Positions 57,345 through 61,147 of a DNA stretch of 61,147 bases are shown piece by piece. The notes beneath the pieces are model-generated. The model was given only the letters and a program-made list of their open reading frames with translations. It did not search any database and was not told the origin of the DNA. Each line of letters begins with the position of its first letter. Position 1 is the stretch's first letter. Made by a program: the position numbers and the translations under genes. Origin of the DNA: Thiohalocapsa sp. ML1 (GTDB lineage: Bacteria > Pseudomonadota > Gammaproteobacteria > Chromatiales > Chromatiaceae). The stretch lies in the NCBI RefSeq assembly GCF_001469165.1, contig NZ_JABX01000038.1, positions 1-61,147 on the forward strand, given 5' to 3'.

Positions 57345-58285
57345 CCGCGCCCGTCGCGGAGGCGGTGATCGAGGCGCAGGGACTCACCCGGCGCTTCGGC
57401 AGCGTGACCGCGGTGGACGCGCTGGACCTGCGCGTCGAGCGCGGCACCATCTACGGCTTTCTCGGCCCCAACGGCTGTGGCAAGACGACCACGGTGCGGA
57501 TGCTGACGGGGTTGCTCACGCCGAGCGCCGGCACCGTCTCTGTCCTGGGCCACAGCCTGCCGCGGGATGCCGAGCGCCTCAAGCGCGAGATCGGCTACAT
57601 GACGCAGCACTTCTCGCTCTATACCGATCTCAGCGTGCGCGAGAATCTGTCCTTCGTCGGCAGCGTCTACGGGCTCGGCGGGCGGCGGCTGCGCGCGCGC
57701 TTAGACGAGCTGTTCGCGCTCTACAACCTCGCCGATCTCGCCGGGCGCCGCGCCGGCGCCATGAGCGGCGGGCAGCGCCAGCGCCTCGCGCTCGCCGCGG
57801 CGACCATCCACGCGCCCAAGCTCCTGTTTCTCGATGAGCCCACGTCCGCGGTGGACCCGGAGAGCCGGCGCGACTTCTGGGAGCGGCTCTTCGATCTCGT
57901 GGACGCCGGCACGACCATCCTCGTCTCCACGCATTACATGGACGAGGCCGAGCGCTGCCACCGGCTCGCGATCCTCTCCGCCGGGCGCATCTGCGCGGAC
58001 GGCTCGCCGCGGGCGCTGATGGACGCCATGGGCGCGAACGTCGTGGAGCTGGACACCCCGGACCCGCGCCGGGCCAAGCAGGCGCTGACGGCGCTGCCGC
58101 AGGTGCTGTCCGCGGCGCAGCTCGGCGCACGGCTGCGGGTGCTGGTGGCAGACAGCGTCGCGGACCCGGTCGCCTGGCTCGCCGCGCAGCCACTCGCCAC
58201 GCCGCTGGCGAGCCTGGAGCGGGTGCGCCCGAGCCTGGAGGACGTCTTCGTCACCAGCACCCGGGTTGGGGAGGCGCGGCCATGA
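57341..58285 (+). CDS. ABC exporter ATP-binding protein (YbhF-like, single domain)
   Basis: A 314-residue ATPase with Walker A GPNGCGKTTT, signature MSGGQRQRLALA, Walker B LLFLDEPTSAVD and a normal H-loop (STHYMDEAERC). YbhF of E. coli has two ATPase domains; here only one, corresponding to the C-terminal half, is present, with the usual C-terminal extension to about residue 310. GTG 57341 overlaps the adaptor stop (GTGA). It is followed, with ATGA overlap, by the permease gene. Confidence 0.93.
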   Translation: MTAPVAEAVIEAQGLTRRFGSVTAVDALDLRVERGTIYGFLGPNGCGKTTTVRMLTGLLTPSAGTVSVLGHSLPRDAERLKREIGYMTQHFSLYTDLSVRENLSFVGSVYGLGGRRLRARLDELFALYNLADLAGRRAGAMSGGQRQRLALAAATIHAPKLLFLDEPTSAVDPESRRDFWERLFDLVDAGTTILVSTHYMDEAERCHRLAILSAGRICADGSPRALMDAMGANVVELDTPDPRRAKQALTALPQVLSAAQLGARLRVLVADSVADPVAWLAAQPLATPLASLERVRPSLEDVFVTSTRVGEARP

Positions 58286-59433
58286 AGTCGCTCGGGCGCA
58301 TCGTCGCCGTGTTCCGCAAGGAGCTCATGCAGATCCGCCGCGACCGGGTCACGCTCGGCATGATCGTGATGCTGCCGTTCGTGCAGCTCCTGCTCTTCGG
58401 CTACGCCATCAACACCGATGTCCGCAACATCCCGGCCGCGGTCGTGGATCAGTCGGGCTCCGCGCTCGGGCGCATCCTGACGCAGATCGTCTCGGCGACG
58501 CAGGTGGTGGACTTCGTCGAGCGCTTCGATGATCCGGCCGCCGCCGAGCGGGCCATCGTCACCGGGCGGGTGCGCGCCGCGTTCATCATCCCGCCGGACC
58601 TTGCACAGCGCCTCGTGCGCAGCCCCGCGGCCGGCCATGGCCTCGCGACGCCGCGCGCCACGGACGAGCAACTGAGCCGGCCGGTTGCGCAGTGGATCGT
58701 GGACGGCTCGGACACGACCATCGCCGCGTCCATCAAGGCGCTGCGCGCGATGCCGCTGAACGAGCTGTTCGATGAGGCCAGCAATCAGGCGACGCCGACC
58801 TTCGAGGTGGTGCTGTTCTACAACCCCGAGCAGCGCACCGCCGTGAACATCGTGCCCGGGCTCGTCGGCATCATCCTGACCATGACCATGATCATGTTCA
58901 CCTCCGCCGCCATCGTGCGCGAGAACGAGCGCGGCAACATGGAGATGCTGATCAACACCCCGGTGCGCCCCATCGAGCTGATGGTCGGCAAGATCATCCC
59001 GTACATCTTCATCGGCCTGGTGCAGGCCGCGATCATCCTCGGGCTCGGGCACCTGATCTACGGCGTGCCGTTCGCCGACGGGCTGCTCGCGCTCGCCGTC
59101 GCGACCCTGCTGTTCATCGGCGCCAGCCTGTCGCTCGGGCTGGTGCTGTCCACCATCGCGAAGAACCAGCTCCAGGCGATGCAGCTCACCATCTTCATTC
59201 TGCTGCCGTCCATCCTGCTGTCCGGCTTCATGTTCCCCTACGAGGGCATGCCCCGCCTCGCGCAGCACATCGCCGAGGCCCTGCCCGCGACCCACTTCAT
59301 GCGCGCCATCCGCGCCGTGGTGCTGCGGGATGCGACACTCGCCGAGATCCGGCCCGATACCGTCTGGCTCGGCGCCTTCATGCTCGGCGGGCTTGTCGTC
59401 GCGTCGCTGCGGTTCCGCAAGCGGTTGGGATGA
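58282..59433 (+). CDS. ABC-2 type exporter permease (YbhS-like)
   Basis: A 383-residue inner-membrane permease. One N-terminal helix (about 22-42) is followed by a large periplasmic domain and a C-terminal cluster of five membrane segments (FTSAAIV, IGLVQAAIILGLGHLIY, LALAVATLLFIGASLSLGL, MQLTIFILLPSILLSGFMFP). PYEGMPRLAQHIAEALPATHFM is the ABC2 family signature. E. coli has YbhS and YbhR; only one permease is present here, so a homodimer is likely. ATG 58282 is coupled to the ATPase stop. Confidence 0.93.
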   Translation: MKSLGRIVAVFRKELMQIRRDRVTLGMIVMLPFVQLLLFGYAINTDVRNIPAAVVDQSGSALGRILTQIVSATQVVDFVERFDDPAAAERAIVTGRVRAAFIIPPDLAQRLVRSPAAGHGLATPRATDEQLSRPVAQWIVDGSDTTIAASIKALRAMPLNELFDEASNQATPTFEVVLFYNPEQRTAVNIVPGLVGIILTMTMIMFTSAAIVRENERGNMEMLINTPVRPIELMVGKIIPYIFIGLVQAAIILGLGHLIYGVPFADGLLALAVATLLFIGASLSLGLVLSTIAKNQLQAMQLTIFILLPSILLSGFMFPYEGMPRLAQHIAEALPATHFMRAIRAVVLRDATLAEIRPDTVWLGAFMLGGLVVASLRFRKRLG

Positions 59434-59495
59434 GGCGGCCAAATCCCGGTTTCGCTGCCGAGCCCTCCAGTCTCCGACCCCGAGAGCCAAGCACC

Positions 59496-59936
59496 ATGAG
59501 CCGAATCCTCTTCCTCTGCACCGGCAACTATTACCGCAGCCGCTTTGCGGAGGAGTACTTCAACCACGTCGCCGCCCGCGACGGCGTGCGCTGGCGGGCG
59601 GACTCCAAGGCACTGGTGCGCGACGTGGCGACCACCGGCAACCGCGGGCCCATCTCGCCGCACGCGCTGACGGAGCTGGAGCAGCGCGGCATCGCGCAGC
59701 GCAACGCTGCCCGCTGGCCGGCGCGGGTGGAGCACGCGGACTTCCTGCGCTACCCGCGCATCATCGCCGTGAGCCGCCGCGAGCACGAGCCGATGATGCG
59801 CGAGCACTTCCCGGACCACGCCGACCTCGTCGACTATCTCGAAATCGGCGACATTGACCTCGAAACGCCGAGACAGGCCATCGCTCGGCTCGCCGCGGAC
59901 GTGGAGCGACTGATCGCGGACCTACGCGGCGGCTGA
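59496..59936 (+). CDS. Low-molecular-weight protein tyrosine phosphatase family
   Basis: A 146-residue LMW-PTP/arsenate-reductase-like fold. The P-loop is CTGNYYRSR (Cys8-x5-Arg14), in the normal N-terminal position (ILFLCTGNYYRSRFAEEYFNHVA). The second Cys of true PTPs (CxGNxCRSP) is replaced by Tyr, and the usual C-terminal DP(Y/W) acid loop is not obvious; DYLEIGDIDL may substitute. Activity on phosphotyrosine or arsenate cannot be decided. ATG 59496, with a GAGAG (59481-59485) upstream; it follows the exporter by 62 bases. Confidence 0.85.
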   Translation: MSRILFLCTGNYYRSRFAEEYFNHVAARDGVRWRADSKALVRDVATTGNRGPISPHALTELEQRGIAQRNAARWPARVEHADFLRYPRIIAVSRREHEPMMREHFPDHADLVDYLEIGDIDLETPRQAIARLAADVERLIADLRGG

Positions 59937-60512
59937 GCGCCCGGGCGCGTTGCCACGGCTCCCGGCGCAAGCGATGGTGCGTACACTACATGGCTCGATC
60001 AACGTCAAGAGCTCCGCGCAGCGGGCATCGACTCGGCGCCGAGTAGTTGTCGCCGGATGGGGTTCGGACTAGTGCTTCGCTACCAACATCCCGAGACCGT
60101 GGTTTCGTCATCGTCGTCGCTGTCGTAATCGTGGTCGCAATCGAATGTGCGCGGTGTTGACGCGGGTTGACTGGAGTGTTGACCTCCAGGTCAACACGGC
60201 GACAGCGCGGGAGGCACTGATGCCGCGACTGCGGAGCCGACGTGGAGGTTGGCTCTTCGGCCCGGCCCGGCTCGACTACGGGAGGCCAAGTGCTTCTCTG
60301 CCGAGTCTCCGCCGTTCCCGCGCATCGCTGGCCCGAGGCGCAGAGTGCCCTTCGATGCGCGAGCCCGCTGGCGCGGTGTCGCGAGTGAATCCGCCCGCGA
60401 CGACACGAGACGGGTTCGGGACTTCCGGGCCGCCGCACGAGCTTCGCCTGCGTAATGCCGCATCAGGGATCGGCGGATGGCAACGACTTTGCCGACGACT
60501 ACTTGTTCTCCA
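59937..60512. other. Intergenic stretch containing first copy of a 607-bp tandem repeat
   Basis: No gene is evident. From 60090 to about 60540 the sequence is copied again at 60659-61147. ORFs on both strands in this stretch are open only because of composition; those on the minus strand are identical in the two copies. Confidence 0.5.
60166..60195. promoter_or_regulatory. MerR-like dyad in the duplicated unit
   Basis: GTTGACTGGAG and CTCCAGGTCAAC are nearly perfect inverted repeats around TGTTGAC, with TTGACT at one end and a 19-base spacing, the geometry of MerR-family operators. No matching -10 or merR gene is seen. The copy at 60773-60802 is identical. Confidence 0.3.
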
Positions 60513-60655
60513 CTCAAGAAACGTGGTCTGTCCCTCTTTTCCGCTTGTCCCTCTTTTCCGCTCAAGAAACGTGGTCTGTCCCTCTTTTCCGCCCCTCTTT
60601 TCCGCCTTGTCCCTCTTTTCCGCCTCTTTTCCGCTCTCTTTTCCGCTCTGCCAAA
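60513..60655. repeat. GTCCCTCTTTTCCGC array with REP arms
   Basis: Two AAGAAACGTGGTCTGTCCC arms (60516-60534 and 60563-60581) are followed by degenerate repeats of TGTCCCTCTTTTCCGC and CTCTTTTCCGC down to 60650. The arm is the same as that of the palindrome at 395-457, here without its partner strand nearby. Confidence 0.75.
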
Positions 60656-60672
60656 ATCCCGAGACCGTGGTT

Positions 60673-60707
<35 letters not shown>

Positions 60708-61147
60708 GTCGTCGTCGTCGTCGTCGCTGTCGTAATCGTGGTCGCAATCGAATGTGCGCGGTGTTGACGCGGGTTGACTGGAGTGTTGACCTCCAGGTCA
60801 ACACGGCGACAGCGCGGGAGGCACTGATGCCGCGACTGCGGAGCCGACGTGGAGGTTGGCTCTTCGGCCCGGCCCGGCTCGACTACGGGAGGCCAAGTGC
60901 TTCTCTGCCGAGTCTCCGCCGTGCCCGCGCATCGCTGGCCCGAGGCGCAGAGTGCCCTTCGATGCGCGAGCCCGCTGGCGCGGTGTCGCGAGTGAATCCG
61001 CCCGCGACGACACGAGACGGGTTCGGGACTTCCGGGCCGCCGCACGAGCTTCGCCTGCGTAATGCCGCATCAGGGATCGGCGGATGGCAACGACTTTGCC
61101 GACGACTACTTGTTCTCCACTCAAGAAACGTGGTCTGTCCCTCTTTT

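Overview
The window is 61 kb of GC-rich (roughly 65-70% by eye) chromosome from a gammaproteobacterium. The order tig-clpP-clpX-lon-hupB-ppiD, the pqiABC locus, the gammaproteobacterial MoxR/Bat operon and the phaB/phasin pair suggest Chromatiales, perhaps a purple sulfur bacterium; placement below class is inference. There is no rRNA, prophage, CRISPR array or intact transposase gene.

Region by region. 1-5.6 kb is an accessory island: a DUF2887 fragment, an N-terminally damaged DUF3825 gene, an unknown two-gene membrane pair of clearly lower GC, HicBA and a YgiT/DUF4258 pair. These are separated by REP-type palindromes and a 234-bp direct repeat. 5.6-14.3 kb is a MoxR/Bat operon (moxR, DUF58, DUF4381, two VWA proteins, a TPR protein, BatD) interrupted twice by large repeat arrays. 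14.4-17.3 kb holds a GDSL esterase with a sorting-like C-terminus and a processive family-2 glycosyltransferase. 17.5-24.3 kb is a complete peptide-type ABC importer, divergent from fabI (24.3-25.1 kb). 25.1-34.5 kb is the proteostasis cluster read leftward (tig, clpP, clpX, lon, hupB, tRNA-Val, tRNA-Asp, ppiD). 34.7-38.7 kb has alr, a DUF3422 gene, tRNA-Cys, tRNA-Leu, a small membrane protein and a BON-LysM protein. 39.2-45.6 kb has an AbiEii-like nucleotidyltransferase pair with a broken upstream ORF, a frameshifted secreted protein, a solitary phnE, an HD hydrolase and topB. 45.9-52.1 kb has an AAA ATPase fused to a nuclease-like domain, phaB with a phasin, and a GAF-PAS-GGDEF-EAL protein. 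52.1-55.8 kb is pqiABC. 56.4-59.9 kb is a YbhGFS-like efflux system plus a low-molecular-weight phosphatase. 59.9-61.1 kb is a 607-bp tandem duplication running to the window edge.

The most striking non-genic signal is the density and variety of intergenic repeats: several unrelated 7-bp-period sequences mostly arranged as inverted hairpins (GAGTACG, GGGTGAA/GTTTGAA, GGGCCGA/GGGCCAA), 6-bp-period arrays (GGGATCGAAATC, GACAAC, CGTCAT), short dyads around GTGACACCGC, two further dispersed modules, and REP-like palindromes ending in GGGGACAG. They lie between genes, including inside the bat operon, and share period and geometry rather than sequence. I regard this as the best candidate for something undescribed.
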